Source: Pararobbsia alpina
GTDB lineage: Bacteria > Pseudomonadota > Gammaproteobacteria > Burkholderiales > Burkholderiaceae
DNA: 64,000 bases
Assembly (NCBI RefSeq): GCF_902859895.1
Contig: NZ_CADIKM010000004.1
Coordinates: forward strand, 248,001 to 312,000
Direction of reading: 5' to 3'
The position numbers and the translations under genes are program-made. This document shows, piece after piece, positions 36,858-45,349 of the stretch (position 1 is the stretch's first letter; each line of letters starts with the position of its first letter). The notes under the pieces are model-generated. The model was not told the DNA's origin. It did not search any database and was given only the letters and a program-made list of their open reading frames with translations.

Positions 36858-37967
36858 ATGAGTTCAATTGCCTACCCTGCGGCCCGTCACGAACGCGCTG
36901 TGAGCGAACAGGACCAGCGTGCATGGCGTATTGCCGCCATTTCCCTGATGTCGGTCCGGATCATTCAGGGCTTCATCTATTGGGGCGGTGGTTCGCGGCG
37001 ATTCATCTATGCGCCCGACAAGCTCAATCCGCATGCCACACACTGGATGGCCAACAAGTTCCAGACCGCGATGCCGGGAGCCCTGCTCGGTATGGACCAC
37101 GTGATCAGCTTCATGCTTCATCACTTCTATCTGCTGTATGGCGGCGTGATTCTCTTCAGTGCCGCCGAATTGATCGTCGGATTCATGCTGATGGCGGGCC
37201 TCTTTACGCGCGCCGCGGCGCTCGCTTCAATGGGTTTTTCTGTGTTGCTGATGCTGATGTTCGGCTGGCAAGGGGCGACGTGCATCGACGAATGGACGAT
37301 GGCGGCCTGCAATCTCGCGATGGGTGCGACATTGATGCTGGGCGGCAGCGGGGCCTGGTCGCTGGACAATGTCCTGTTGCGCAACAAGCCGCAACGGGCA
37401 AGCAGCGGCTGGTTCCAATGGGCATCGGGAAGCAAGGCACTGCCGCTTTCGGATTCGGGCTTTCGCAACCTCGCACTTGCGGTATTGGCCTTTGTGCTCG
37501 TGTTCAACGTGGGGACCTACAGCTACTATCGCGGCTCCGTCGTGACGCCATTTCATGGCGGCCCGATCAGCCCGACCGCCCATCACCTGACGTTGGCAAG
37601 CGCGGCTCTCCTGGATGATGGAAGCGTGCGCTTTCACGTCACCCTCGATGCCGGGACCCCTGAAGCGCCGGTGCACGTCGTCGCGGCCGCCTTGCTCGAT
37701 GCGAACAAAACGCCCGTCGCGCAATGGAACGCCGAGGCACTCTCGAAGATGCCGAAGACCGCGTTCAACAACGACTACGCCTACAATAAATTCGGGCCGG
37801 GTCCATTCGGTCTGCGCGCTGCGATGGGCGCTGCATCGACCATTACATTGGCGGCACCAGCCGTTCATACGGACGCAATCGCCAGCGCACGGACACTGCA
37901 ACTGACGGATGTCGATGGACGTGTCTTTTCGACCTCTCTGCAGGATGTATCGCCGGCCGCGCATTGA
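36858..37967 (+). CDS. doxDA: DoxD-DoxA fusion, thiosulfate:quinone oxidoreductase-type
   Basis: 369 residues from the ATG at 36858. The N-terminal ~180 residues are a DoxD/DoxX-like four-helix membrane domain (WRIAAISLMSVRIIQGFIYWGGGS; LLYGGVILFSAAELIVGFML; FSVLLMLMFGWQGATCIDEW). After another membrane segment (LALAVLAFVLVFNVG) comes a periplasmic beta domain resembling DoxA (AHHLTLASAALLDDGSVRFH; YNKFGPGPFGLRAAMG). In archaeal TQO, DoxD and DoxA are separate subunits that oxidise thiosulfate to tetrathionate and pass electrons to quinone. The sulfur-related neighbours support this role, but substrate is not proven. Confidence 0.8.
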   Translation: MSSIAYPAARHERAVSEQDQRAWRIAAISLMSVRIIQGFIYWGGGSRRFIYAPDKLNPHATHWMANKFQTAMPGALLGMDHVISFMLHHFYLLYGGVILFSAAELIVGFMLMAGLFTRAAALASMGFSVLLMLMFGWQGATCIDEWTMAACNLAMGATLMLGGSGAWSLDNVLLRNKPQRASSGWFQWASGSKALPLSDSGFRNLALAVLAFVLVFNVGTYSYYRGSVVTPFHGGPISPTAHHLTLASAALLDDGSVRFHVTLDAGTPEAPVHVVAAALLDANKTPVAQWNAEALSKMPKTAFNNDYAYNKFGPGPFGLRAAMGAASTITLAAPAVHTDAIASARTLQLTDVDGRVFSTSLQDVSPAAH

Positions 37968-38333
37968 TGCAGCTCAGCGTCGAGAGTGCGACCCATCGGA
38001 TCATGGCGTGCATGGAAGGCAGCCCAGCGAGCGATCGCGATAGTGTGACCAGTACAGGTACTGCTTTGCCGTCTGGTGTACGGCGACCCGCTAAGTGATT
38101 GATTTTACTAGGCGTCTTACTTCAACTCCCGTGCTCACGCACGGGCTTTCGATTAATCAGTTATTGTTCAGGCTGTGTTGCGACGCACTAAATTGAAGTG
38201 CACCGGCCTGACACCGATAATTGTCCTCGTTTCAATTCCTATCGTGCGCGGGTTGTTTCGGTCGCTTACGCGCCGGCACGTAGCACGACGCCTCTAGTCT
38301 CACGACGCCTTTAACGATCCACCCGAAAGTTCA
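37968..38333. other. Intergenic region downstream of doxDA
   Basis: No gene supported. Contains the hairpin at 38128-38145 and an AT-rich part after it. I see no transposase remnant. Confidence 0.4.
38128..38145. terminator. Hairpin CCCGTGC-TCAC-GCACGGG
   Basis: A perfect 7-bp stem with a 4-base loop, ~160 bp after doxDA, followed by CTTTCG. The sequence context (CAACTCCCGTGC...GCACGGGCTTTC) is also like the subterminal hairpins of IS200/IS605-family elements, so it may be a terminator or an insertion scar. Confidence 0.4.
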
Positions 38334-39398
38334 ATGAAAGCAAAAGCTTACGCTGCCCAATCCCCGTCCTCCCAGCTCGCTCCGTTCGCATTCGAGCGCC
38401 GCGAAGCCCGCCCTGACGATGTCGTCATCGACATTCTTTATTGCGGCGTCTGCCATTCAGATCTGCATACCGCCCGCGGCGAATGGCCCGGCATTCTCTA
38501 CCCGTGCGTGCCGGGTCACGAGATCGTCGGTCGCGTGGCTGCCGTCGGCTCGCAAGTTAGCGATCTCGCGATCGGCGCGCTCGTCGGCGTCGGCTGCATG
38601 GTCGACAGCTGCCGCCATTGCGCCGCCTGCAACACCAATCTCGAGCAGTATTGCGAAAGCGGTTTTGTCGGGACCTACAACGGCCCGGCATTCGGCGGCG
38701 GTGAGAATACCTATGGCGGTTACTCGACCGCGATCGTCGTCGACCGTCACTTCGTGCTCAAGATCAAGCATGATGAAAGCCAGCTCGCCGCAGTCGCGCC
38801 GCTGCTCTGCGCCGGTATCACGACGTGGTCTCCGCTGCGTCATTGGAAGGTCGGCCCGGGTCAGAAGGTTGGCGTAGTCGGCATCGGCGGTCTCGGTCAT
38901 ATGGGCATCAAGCTGGCCCACGCACTCGGTGCGCACGTCGTCGCGTTCACCACTTCCGAATCGAAGCGCGAAGCCGCGCTGAAGCTCGGCGCCGATGAAG
39001 TCGTCGTGTCCAAGGATGCGGCAGCAATGGCCGCCCATGCGGCGAGTTTCGATTTCATCCTGAACACCGTCGCCGCCCCGCACGACCTCGATGCGTTCAT
39101 GGTCCTGCTGAAGCTTGACGGCACCATGACGCTGGTCGGCGTGCCCGAGAATTCGCACCCGTCGCCGGCTGTGTTCAACTTGATCTTCAAGCGCCGCAGT
39201 CTGGCGGGCTCGCTCATCGGCGGTATTGCTGAGACGCAGGAAATGCTCGATTTCTGTGCGGAGCACAATATCGTCAGCGACATCGAGATGATCGCGATGC
39301 AGGACATCGAGACGGCCTATGCGCGGATGCTCAAGAGCGATGTGAAGTATCGGTTTGTGATCGATATGGAAACGCTCAAGGCCGAAGCGACGGCCTGA
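38334..39398 (+). CDS. Zinc-dependent NADP alcohol dehydrogenase (YahK/cinnamyl-alcohol type)
   Basis: 354 residues. Catalytic zinc ligands are in CGVCHSDLH and GHEIVGRV, the structural zinc Cys set is CRHCAACNTNLEQYC, and the Rossmann motif is GVVGIGGLGHMGIKLA. This is the CAD/YahK branch of medium-chain dehydrogenases, which reduces aldehydes with NADPH. Cytoplasmic. It is followed by a strong hairpin and then the bufferin operon, with no evident functional tie. Confidence 0.93.
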   Translation: MKAKAYAAQSPSSQLAPFAFERREARPDDVVIDILYCGVCHSDLHTARGEWPGILYPCVPGHEIVGRVAAVGSQVSDLAIGALVGVGCMVDSCRHCAACNTNLEQYCESGFVGTYNGPAFGGGENTYGGYSTAIVVDRHFVLKIKHDESQLAAVAPLLCAGITTWSPLRHWKVGPGQKVGVVGIGGLGHMGIKLAHALGAHVVAFTTSESKREAALKLGADEVVVSKDAAAMAAHAASFDFILNTVAAPHDLDAFMVLLKLDGTMTLVGVPENSHPSPAVFNLIFKRRSLAGSLIGGIAETQEMLDFCAEHNIVSDIEMIAMQDIETAYARMLKSDVKYRFVIDMETLKAEATA

Positions 39399-39412
39399 GG
39401 TTTCGTTTGAGA

Positions 39413-39440
39413 AACGGCGGGGAGGCTCCTCCTCGCCGTT
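39413..39440 (+). terminator. Hairpin downstream of the alcohol dehydrogenase
   Basis: Thirteen-base arms (AACGGCGGGGAGG / CCTCCTCGCCGTT, one wobble pair) start 14 bp past the stop. No clear T run follows. Confidence 0.55.
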
Positions 39441-39576
39441 AATGGGGGCCGCGTTCCTCGCGGCGCCCTCGTAGTCCCTCCTCTGCCCCCTCCGCTGCCC
39501 CCTCCTCTTCTCCGCCACTTTGAGCTATCTTGTTCGTACCAGAGACTCAATTTGGTTTTTTCGGAGAAAAACGCCC

Positions 39577-39831
39577 ATGAATGCCAAGATCACCCGCCAG
39601 GCCCTCGTTGCCGTTGCCCTAGCAGGCCTCGCCACCGCCGGTATGAGCGCCGCTCAGGCGGAAGACACCAACGTCAAGTGCTTCGGCGTCGCCAAGGCCG
39701 GCCAGAACGATTGCGCAAGCAAGACTTCGCACAGCTGCGCAGGCCAATCGAAGGTCGACAACGACAAGCAGGACTTCAAGACCATCCCCAAGGGCACGTG
39801 CGAAAAAATGGGCGGCACCGTCGGCACCTGA
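39577..39831 (+). CDS. bufA1: Bufferin precursor BufA1 (DUF2282)
   Basis: 84 residues from the ATG at 39577. Signal peptide ([20 protein letters not shown]) then a mature part of ~56 residues with four Cys at 35, 46, 54 and 75 ([34 protein letters not shown]). This is the DUF2282 pattern now known as bufferin BufA1: periplasmic peptides whose central Cys are converted to thiooxazoles by a DUF692 enzyme, giving copper binding and tolerance. A pyrimidine-rich tract precedes it. The next two genes are the maturation enzymes. Confidence 0.88.
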   Translation: MNAKITRQALVAVALAGLATAGMSAAQAEDTNVKCFGVAKAGQNDCASKTSHSCAGQSKVDNDKQDFKTIPKGTCEKMGGTVGT

Positions 39832-39876
39832 TTGAGCGCGCCACATAGCTCAGCACCGGCCCGAACCGAGATCCGG

Positions 39877-40803
39877 ATGCAAGCGACCTTCTCCCATGCA
39901 TGCGCGCCGCCCGGCGTCGGTATCGGGTTGCGCCATGCGCACTATCGTGACTTTCTTGCAGCCGTGCCTCCGATCGACTGGGTCGAGGTGCATAGTGAAA
40001 ACTACTTCGGCGACGGCGGGTACGATCTTCATGTGCTTGAATCCGTGCGGCGCGATCTGCCTGTCAGCTTGCATGGTGTCGGTCTGGGACTCGGCTCGGC
40101 AACGCCGCTTGATCGCGAACATCTTCGCAAGCTCGGGCGGCTCGTTTCACGTATCGATCCGGCGGTCGTGTCGGAACACCTTTGTTGGGGTGCGGTGCCC
40201 AACGGGCATCTGAATGATCTGATGCCGATGCCGCTGAACGATTTGGCGCTCGATGTGCTTTGCGCGCATGTGGGCGAAGTGCAGGACATGCTCCGCCGCA
40301 CGATCCTTGTTGAAAATGTATCGACGTATGTGCGGTTTCGCGACGATCAGTATGGCGAGACGGCTTTTCTCGCTGAGCTTGCGCGGCGTACCGGGTGCGG
40401 TGTGCTGCTCGACGTTAACAACCTTTTTGTGAATCAGTGCAATCATCGTGAGGACGCGGTGGCTGCGATGGATGCATTGCCGCGGGAACTGGTCGGTGAG
40501 ATTCATCTGGCGGGGCATCGTGTGACGGATATCGCTGTGGTCGACGATCATGGCTCGCGTGTGGCGCCTGAGGTCTGGGCTCTATACGACTATGCATTGC
40601 AGCGGTTTGGCGACGTGCCTACATTGATTGAATGGGATACGGATGTGCCGCCGCTTGATGTGCTGCTTGATGAGGCGGGATCGGCACGGGCAAGGTACGC
40701 GGCGTTTCATGGCGCTGCGTTTGATGAGGCTGCCCGGAGTGCGTCCCTTGGACAAGCGCTTGGACCAGAAGCCGGCCAGACACCCCATGTCCACACGGAT
40801 TGA
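39877..40803 (+). CDS. bufB: Bufferin maturase BufB (DUF692, MNIO family)
   Basis: 308 residues from the ATG at 39877; the frame is open from a TTG at 39832 that directly follows the bufA1 stop, so the start is not certain. TIM-barrel multinuclear iron oxidase with metal-ligand motifs [44 protein letters not shown] and GEIHLAGH. It is related to MbnB of methanobactin synthesis and would oxidise BufA1 Cys to 5-thiooxazole in the cytoplasm before export. Its 3' end overlaps bufC by 17 bases. Confidence 0.92.
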   Translation: MQATFSHACAPPGVGIGLRHAHYRDFLAAVPPIDWVEVHSENYFGDGGYDLHVLESVRRDLPVSLHGVGLGLGSATPLDREHLRKLGRLVSRIDPAVVSEHLCWGAVPNGHLNDLMPMPLNDLALDVLCAHVGEVQDMLRRTILVENVSTYVRFRDDQYGETAFLAELARRTGCGVLLDVNNLFVNQCNHREDAVAAMDALPRELVGEIHLAGHRVTDIAVVDDHGSRVAPEVWALYDYALQRFGDVPTLIEWDTDVPPLDVLLDEAGSARARYAAFHGAAFDEAARSASLGQALGPEAGQTPHVHTD

Positions 40804-41554
40804 GTTACTTCAGGCGGCCTTTGCCAGTGCACTCGCCGACTCCAGACATGAGCCGGCGTTGCTCGATGTCTTGGTGCCAACGGATACCGAGAGTGAACGG
40901 CTCGGGCTTTATCGCGGCAATCTACAAGCTAACTGGCGCGGCGCGCTTGCGAATGCTTATCCGGTCTTGTGCGCGCTCGTCGGGGATGGGTATTTCAATG
41001 CGCTTGCGCGTGCCTATGCGCGGGCGCATCCGTCCGGGAGCGGCGATCTGAACCGGTTCGGCGATGCGTTGCCGGACTATATCGAGCGCTATGAAACCGA
41101 TTCACGCTTTCGATATTTCGGTGACATCGCGCGTCTCGAATGGGCATTGCATTGCGCGTATTTTGCGAGTGATGTTGAGCCGTTTTCCGCTGAGCAGTGG
41201 GCTGAGTTTGGGGGAGAACGCTTGCTCGAGGCACGACTGTGCCTGCATCCGGCTTGTACCGCGATTGCCTCGCCTTATGCGGTTGCGGATGTGTGGCTCG
41301 CGCATCAGCCCGGGGAGGTCTTTCCCGCGGAGATCGATGCGCCTTCTTGGGTGCTTGTCGTGCGCCCGCAGTGGCGGCCGATTGTGGTTAAACAATCGGC
41401 GGCGGCACATGCGGCGTTTGTAGCGCTGCAACGTGGTGATTCGTTGAATGATGCGCTGGATGCGGCGTTTGGGGTTGATGCGGAGTTTGATTTTGCGCGG
41501 CAATGGCGGGAGTGGGTCGAAATGAGGGCAGTTATGGGTGTTTTTTCGGAGTAA
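40787..41554 (+). CDS. bufC: Bufferin maturation partner BufC (DUF2063)
   Basis: 255 residues from the ATG at 40787 ([16 protein letters not shown]). DUF2063 opening ([58 protein letters not shown]) and a C-terminal domain that binds substrate peptide in related MNIO partners. It delivers BufA1 to BufB. No DoxX-type bufD gene follows, which many bufferin operons have. 3' codon use is somewhat less GC-rich than in neighbours. Confidence 0.88.
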   Translation: MSTRIELLQAAFASALADSRHEPALLDVLVPTDTESERLGLYRGNLQANWRGALANAYPVLCALVGDGYFNALARAYARAHPSGSGDLNRFGDALPDYIERYETDSRFRYFGDIARLEWALHCAYFASDVEPFSAEQWAEFGGERLLEARLCLHPACTAIASPYAVADVWLAHQPGEVFPAEIDAPSWVLVVRPQWRPIVVKQSAAAHAAFVALQRGDSLNDALDAAFGVDAEFDFARQWREWVEMRAVMGVFSE

Positions 41555-41667
41555 CAACAAAGAAATAACTTAGTAATATCTGGTACACAGACAATCTGAC
41601 ATAAAAATCGATGACGAACGCCCCTGCTCCTCGCGTACCGACTTTTCCCGATCTGCAGGAGGTCGCA

Positions 41668-42243
41668 GTGAATTCCAATGCCTCCAGTCCCTTGGCGAGT
41701 CAAGCCGTCGCGCCCGTATTCTGGCTAACCGGGCTGTCCGGCGCGGGCAAATCAACCCTCGCTGAGGGGGCGAGCCAGCATTTATTCGCCTCGGGCATCA
41801 AGTGCATCCTGATTGACGGCGATGTACTCCGGGCCGGCCTGAGTTCGGATCTAGGTTTCACAGCGGAAGACCGGGCTGAGAACGTGCGTCGGGCCGCTGA
41901 GATTGCAAGCTTGTGTGCGAATGCCAGCATCGTGACGTTCGTTTCGCTCGTATCGCCGTTTGAAGTCGATCGGAAGCGAGCGCGGCAAATTGTCGGTGAC
42001 AAGTTTCACGAGATCTTTGTCGACGCCAGCTTTCCGGTTTGCAGTGAACGGGACGTCAAAGGCCTCTACAAGCGGGCGGCGGAAGGAAAGATTCCACACT
42101 TCACCGGGCTGGATTCACCGTATGAACGTCCGCGTAGCGCGGAACTGGTCATCGATACGATGGCGAATGATTTGAAGACGTGCGTCGACATGCTGGTGAA
42201 TTACGCATATCAGAACGGCGTGGGGGATCGCATTCACCCGTGA
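41668..42243 (+). CDS. cysC: Adenylyl-sulfate (APS) kinase
   Basis: 191 residues if begun at the GTG at 41668, which has an ideal ribosome site (AGGAGG, five bases before). An upstream ATG at 41611 gives 210 residues. P-loop [26 protein letters not shown], the ENVRR motif and the lid KGLYKRAAEGKIPHFTGLDSPYE are intact. It phosphorylates APS to PAPS, the sulfate donor. No cysD or cysN lies in this window, so here it most likely supplies PAPS for sulfating a surface glycan or lipid (inference from the adjoining capsule locus). Confidence 0.93.
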   Translation: MNSNASSPLASQAVAPVFWLTGLSGAGKSTLAEGASQHLFASGIKCILIDGDVLRAGLSSDLGFTAEDRAENVRRAAEIASLCANASIVTFVSLVSPFEVDRKRARQIVGDKFHEIFVDASFPVCSERDVKGLYKRAAEGKIPHFTGLDSPYERPRSAELVIDTMANDLKTCVDMLVNYAYQNGVGDRIHP

Positions 42244-42371
42244 GCAACGGTTTGGATCTACCTGGTCAACACGTGGCGTCCGCATCCATGATGCAAATCA
42301 CCTCGCCAACCCTGCCCTGAAGGTCCACAGTCCGTGACGACAACTGTCCTGATCTGCGTTCCCACCGAGCT

Positions 42372-43067
42372 TTAGGTATTTCGCTGAAAACTCATTCGTA
42401 TAGATTCGAGCTCCGGCGGCAATTTGGGCGAACGCTTCCGGATGCGAGTTGATTCAGTGAAGTTCAATCGTCGATAGAGTTCGAACGCTCGGGTATTACT
42501 GGTCAGGACATCGAGCACGAGTTCGCGACCGGGCTCCGTACCCAACATGCCGGCATTCAATGCGTCCTTGAAAAGCGCGCTAAAGATGCCTGTCCCACGT
42601 GCGCTCTCATATGTCGCGCAATGCGCAAGCAGCTTTTGCGAGCGCCGTGGCGCAGGCAACTCGCTTTCCAGTATTAGGCCGCGACGCAAGATACCAAGCG
42701 TGAGCCAGAACCCGAAGAATCGCAGCAACATGAATGCGACATGTGGATCGTCCAAGAGTGTCACACGACCATCATGAACGGCCAGTACCGCGACCACCTC
42801 GCCGTCCTGCGCTACCGCGACGCGATGACGTCGAAAGGAAAAGCGACCATTATTCGCCGCAAATGCAAAGCGTAAGAACGCAATGCACGCTTCAGCTGGC
42901 ACTCCAAGGAAGAACTGGAACTCGCGGACCCCCGAAGCAAAAACAAGGGGTGCGACAGACTCGGCTTCATCAGCCCTGGCGGGTCGAAAACTCGGCCGCG
43001 CTATGTCGAAGCCGTCGACGGCTGAATCACGCATTGTCTGTCCCACTTGCTCCATGGGAGCGCTCAA
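42372..43067 (-). CDS. GNAT-family N-acyltransferase
   Basis: 231 residues, last gene of the capsule/PKS operon, overlapping the preceding stop by four bases (ATGA). GNAT features: HRVAVAQDGEVVAVLAVHD (beta 2-3), CATYESARGTGIFSALFKDAL (acyl-CoA pyrophosphate-binding loop region) and LTSNTRAFELYRRLNF (C-terminal NxxAxxLYxxxGF). The glycine loop is shortened relative to RxxGxG/A. It could N-acylate an amino-sugar or the amino-lipid proposed for this operon. It converges with cysC. Confidence 0.8.
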   Translation of the reverse strand: MSAPMEQVGQTMRDSAVDGFDIARPSFRPARADEAESVAPLVFASGVREFQFFLGVPAEACIAFLRFAFAANNGRFSFRRHRVAVAQDGEVVAVLAVHDGRVTLLDDPHVAFMLLRFFGFWLTLGILRRGLILESELPAPRRSQKLLAHCATYESARGTGIFSALFKDALNAGMLGTEPGRELVLDVLTSNTRAFELYRRLNFTESTRIRKRSPKLPPELESIRMSFQRNT

Positions 43068-44401
43068 GCGGCCAGCCGTACAAGCGCGGCGACGGTGCGG
43101 CTGATCTGCTCAGGCTCATGCGTCGAGCAAATGAAGAATCGCAGGCGAGCGGCTTTCTCTTCCACGGCAGGGTAGAAGATCGGTTGCACGTTGATCCCCT
43201 CATCGAATAGCGCGTTCGCCCATTGCGCGGCCTTCAGCGAGCTGCCGGTAATCACTGGCACGACGGCGTAACCTGCGCTTGTGCCGGTATTGAGTCCAGC
43301 GCGGCGCGCTTCGCTGAGAAACTGATGGCCACGTTCCTTGAGCAGGGCGACGCGCCAAGGTTCGGCGATCAGACGCTCCAGCGCCGCGAGCGACCCGGCA
43401 GCAAGCGCAGGAGCCAGCCCGACGCTGTACAGGAAGCCTGGGGCAAGATGCCGCAGGATATCGGTCAATGCCTGGGAACCTGCGACGAATCCACCGCAGC
43501 CCGCGAGCGTTTTGCTCAGTGTGCCCATCCAGATGTCGACATCGTCACTCAGTACGCCGCAATGCTCACGAATACCCTTGCCCTGCTCACCGAGCACGCC
43601 GAGCGAATGCGCTTCATCGACCATCAGGAAGGCTGCATGACGCCGCTTGATCTCGACAAACCGGGCAAGCTCCGGCATATCGCCATCCATGCTGTACAAG
43701 CCTTCGATGGCGATCAATACACGCCGGTACTCGCGCCGCACGCGGGTAAGCAGCTCATCGAGCGCATTCCAGTCGTTATGTGGAAAGCTTAGGCGCTTCG
43801 CGCCGCTGAGTTGCGCCCCTTGGACAATACTATTGTGCGCAAGCGAGTCATGCAGGATCAAGTCGCCTGGGCCAAACAGCGAGCCGATCACGGTCACGTT
43901 GGTCGCGTGACCACTCACGAATACTACGCAGTCGTCTACTTCGTAGAAGAAAGCCAGACTCCGTTCAAGGTCGCGCTGCACGGCACGTTCACCGGCCACC
44001 ATTCGGCTGGCCGATGCCGATGTTCCGTAGTGGTCGATCGCTTCCTTCGCTCGCGCGGAGACCATCGCGTCGCCGGAGAACCCCAAATAGTTGTAGTTCG
44101 CGTAGTTGAGGTACTCCGCTCCGGCGATCCGGGTGGTCGCACCCGCGATTCCTTCATGCACTCGAAAGAATGGCGAGGCAACGTCCAACTTTTCGCTCAT
44201 CTGGCGAAGAATCTGGACTTGCTGATAGCCGGGCATCGCATCGAAACGACACAAGGCATCGAGTTCGGCCCGGCGGGCATCGTCTCCCGCGCTCGCCGCC
44301 AAAGGAATAAAAGGCTTCTCAGCCTCGTCGGACACACGTTCGAGTTGTCGCTGCAATGCCTTTGCAGCAAGCTGCTGGCGGATATGATCGCCCAATCCCA
44401 T
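43064..44401 (-). CDS. wcbT: Alpha-oxoamine synthase (SPT/KBL/AONS-like PLP enzyme)
   Basis: 445 residues. After a ~90-residue N-terminal extension the AONS fold is complete: EYLNYANYNYLGFSG, GTSASASRMVAGE, DSLAHNSIVQGAQ, VDEAHSLGVLG (Asp262, His265) and the PLP lysine in GTLSKTLAGCGGF (Lys297). Family members condense an acyl-CoA or acyl-ACP with Gly, Ala or Ser, losing CO2, to give an alpha-amino ketone, as in sphingolipid synthesis. Placed after a PKS that lacks a thioesterase, it probably releases the polyketide chain. The symbol is by position relative to the B. pseudomallei capsule I order. Confidence 0.85.
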   Translation of the reverse strand: MGLGDHIRQQLAAKALQRQLERVSDEAEKPFIPLAASAGDDARRAELDALCRFDAMPGYQQVQILRQMSEKLDVASPFFRVHEGIAGATTRIAGAEYLNYANYNYLGFSGDAMVSARAKEAIDHYGTSASASRMVAGERAVQRDLERSLAFFYEVDDCVVFVSGHATNVTVIGSLFGPGDLILHDSLAHNSIVQGAQLSGAKRLSFPHNDWNALDELLTRVRREYRRVLIAIEGLYSMDGDMPELARFVEIKRRHAAFLMVDEAHSLGVLGEQGKGIREHCGVLSDDVDIWMGTLSKTLAGCGGFVAGSQALTDILRHLAPGFLYSVGLAPALAAGSLAALERLIAEPWRVALLKERGHQFLSEARRAGLNTGTSAGYAVVPVITGSSLKAAQWANALFDEGINVQPIFYPAVEEKAARLRFFICSTHEPEQISRTVAALVRLAA

Positions 44402-44410
44402 ACTGGTTCT

Positions 44411-45349
44411 TCACTCTTCGATTAACTGATCTTCTGCCTGAAACTCGGCCCATTCCCACGCATCGGGCGTGGCAAGCAACTTGGAGACAAGGCGAAAATT
44501 CATTTCATGACTGGGCCGCAGCGCCGTGACGCGCCCAAGCAATGGCGCCCCCGCCATTGCCATGTCGCCGACCAGATCGAGTACCCGGTGACGCACGAAC
44601 TCATCCGGCGTGCGCAAACCGCCCCATACACCCTTGCCTACTATCGTGGCCGTACACGACGGCCGCGCACCGCGCAGAATCGGCGTGCCGCGTAGATACC
44701 CGGCAACGATAGCGGGCACCGCCCATTTCAAGCGTCCATACGAACGTGACGAGGCGATCTGAAGGGCAAACGTATCGGGCGTGATGGCTCCCTCCCAATG
44801 CAGATCGCCAAAGCCCTTCAGATTGTTGCTGACGCTCACTTCGTAGTGCCCTGCCGGCTCTATGGTCAACTGGTGCAGTTGGCTCCCCTCGCCCGTTGTC
44901 ACCGTGACCTCCCTCAGCACGCGGATGAAGCGCTTTGCGCGGGGTAGCGCGACACGGCCGCAAGCGCGGATCGCATCGATCCAGGGCATCGCGCTACCGT
45001 CGAGGATCGGCACCTCTTCGGCGTCGAGTTCGACCACTGCATGATCGATCTCACACGTAAGCAGCGAGGCAAGGAGATGCTCGACAGTCCGCACGCCCAT
45101 TCCATTCGGAGCCTGCAACATCGTGCAGAGCGGCTGCCCCCGGCGCAGCCAAGGATCGACCGGTATTTCCGCGAGGACTTTCCCTGCACGCACACGACGG
45201 AACACGATTCCCGACGACGTCGTGCGAGGGTCTGCCGGCAGGATGCGGACCCGCACCTTTCGACCGGTGTGCAGCCCGTGTCCCTCCAATTGAAGTTCGC
45301 GGGCCAAAGTCCCTTCGTGGGTACGCCAGCCGGCAGGCCCGCGCATCAA
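44411..45349 (-). CDS. wcbS: LpxC paralogue (UDP-acyl-GlcNAc deacetylase family)
   Basis: 312 residues. LpxC fold with LEGHGLHTGRKVRVRILPA, then TVEHLLASL (Glu90, zinc ligand His91), VPILDGSAMPWI, DEFVRHRVLD (His254, Asp258) and SHEMNFRLVS (His281). All zinc ligands and the catalytic acid/base are kept, but the usual Lys after the second zinc His is Arg255. It should be a working zinc amidohydrolase. It is unlikely to be the housekeeping lipid A enzyme because it is embedded in the PKS operon (start overlaps the PKS stop, TGATG). It may deacetylate an amino-sugar or amino-lipid here. Symbol positional. Confidence 0.85.
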   Translation of the reverse strand: MMRGPAGWRTHEGTLARELQLEGHGLHTGRKVRVRILPADPRTTSSGIVFRRVRAGKVLAEIPVDPWLRRGQPLCTMLQAPNGMGVRTVEHLLASLLTCEIDHAVVELDAEEVPILDGSAMPWIDAIRACGRVALPRAKRFIRVLREVTVTTGEGSQLHQLTIEPAGHYEVSVSNNLKGFGDLHWEGAITPDTFALQIASSRSYGRLKWAVPAIVAGYLRGTPILRGARPSCTATIVGKGVWGGLRTPDEFVRHRVLDLVGDMAMAGAPLLGRVTALRPSHEMNFRLVSKLLATPDAWEWAEFQAEDQLIEE

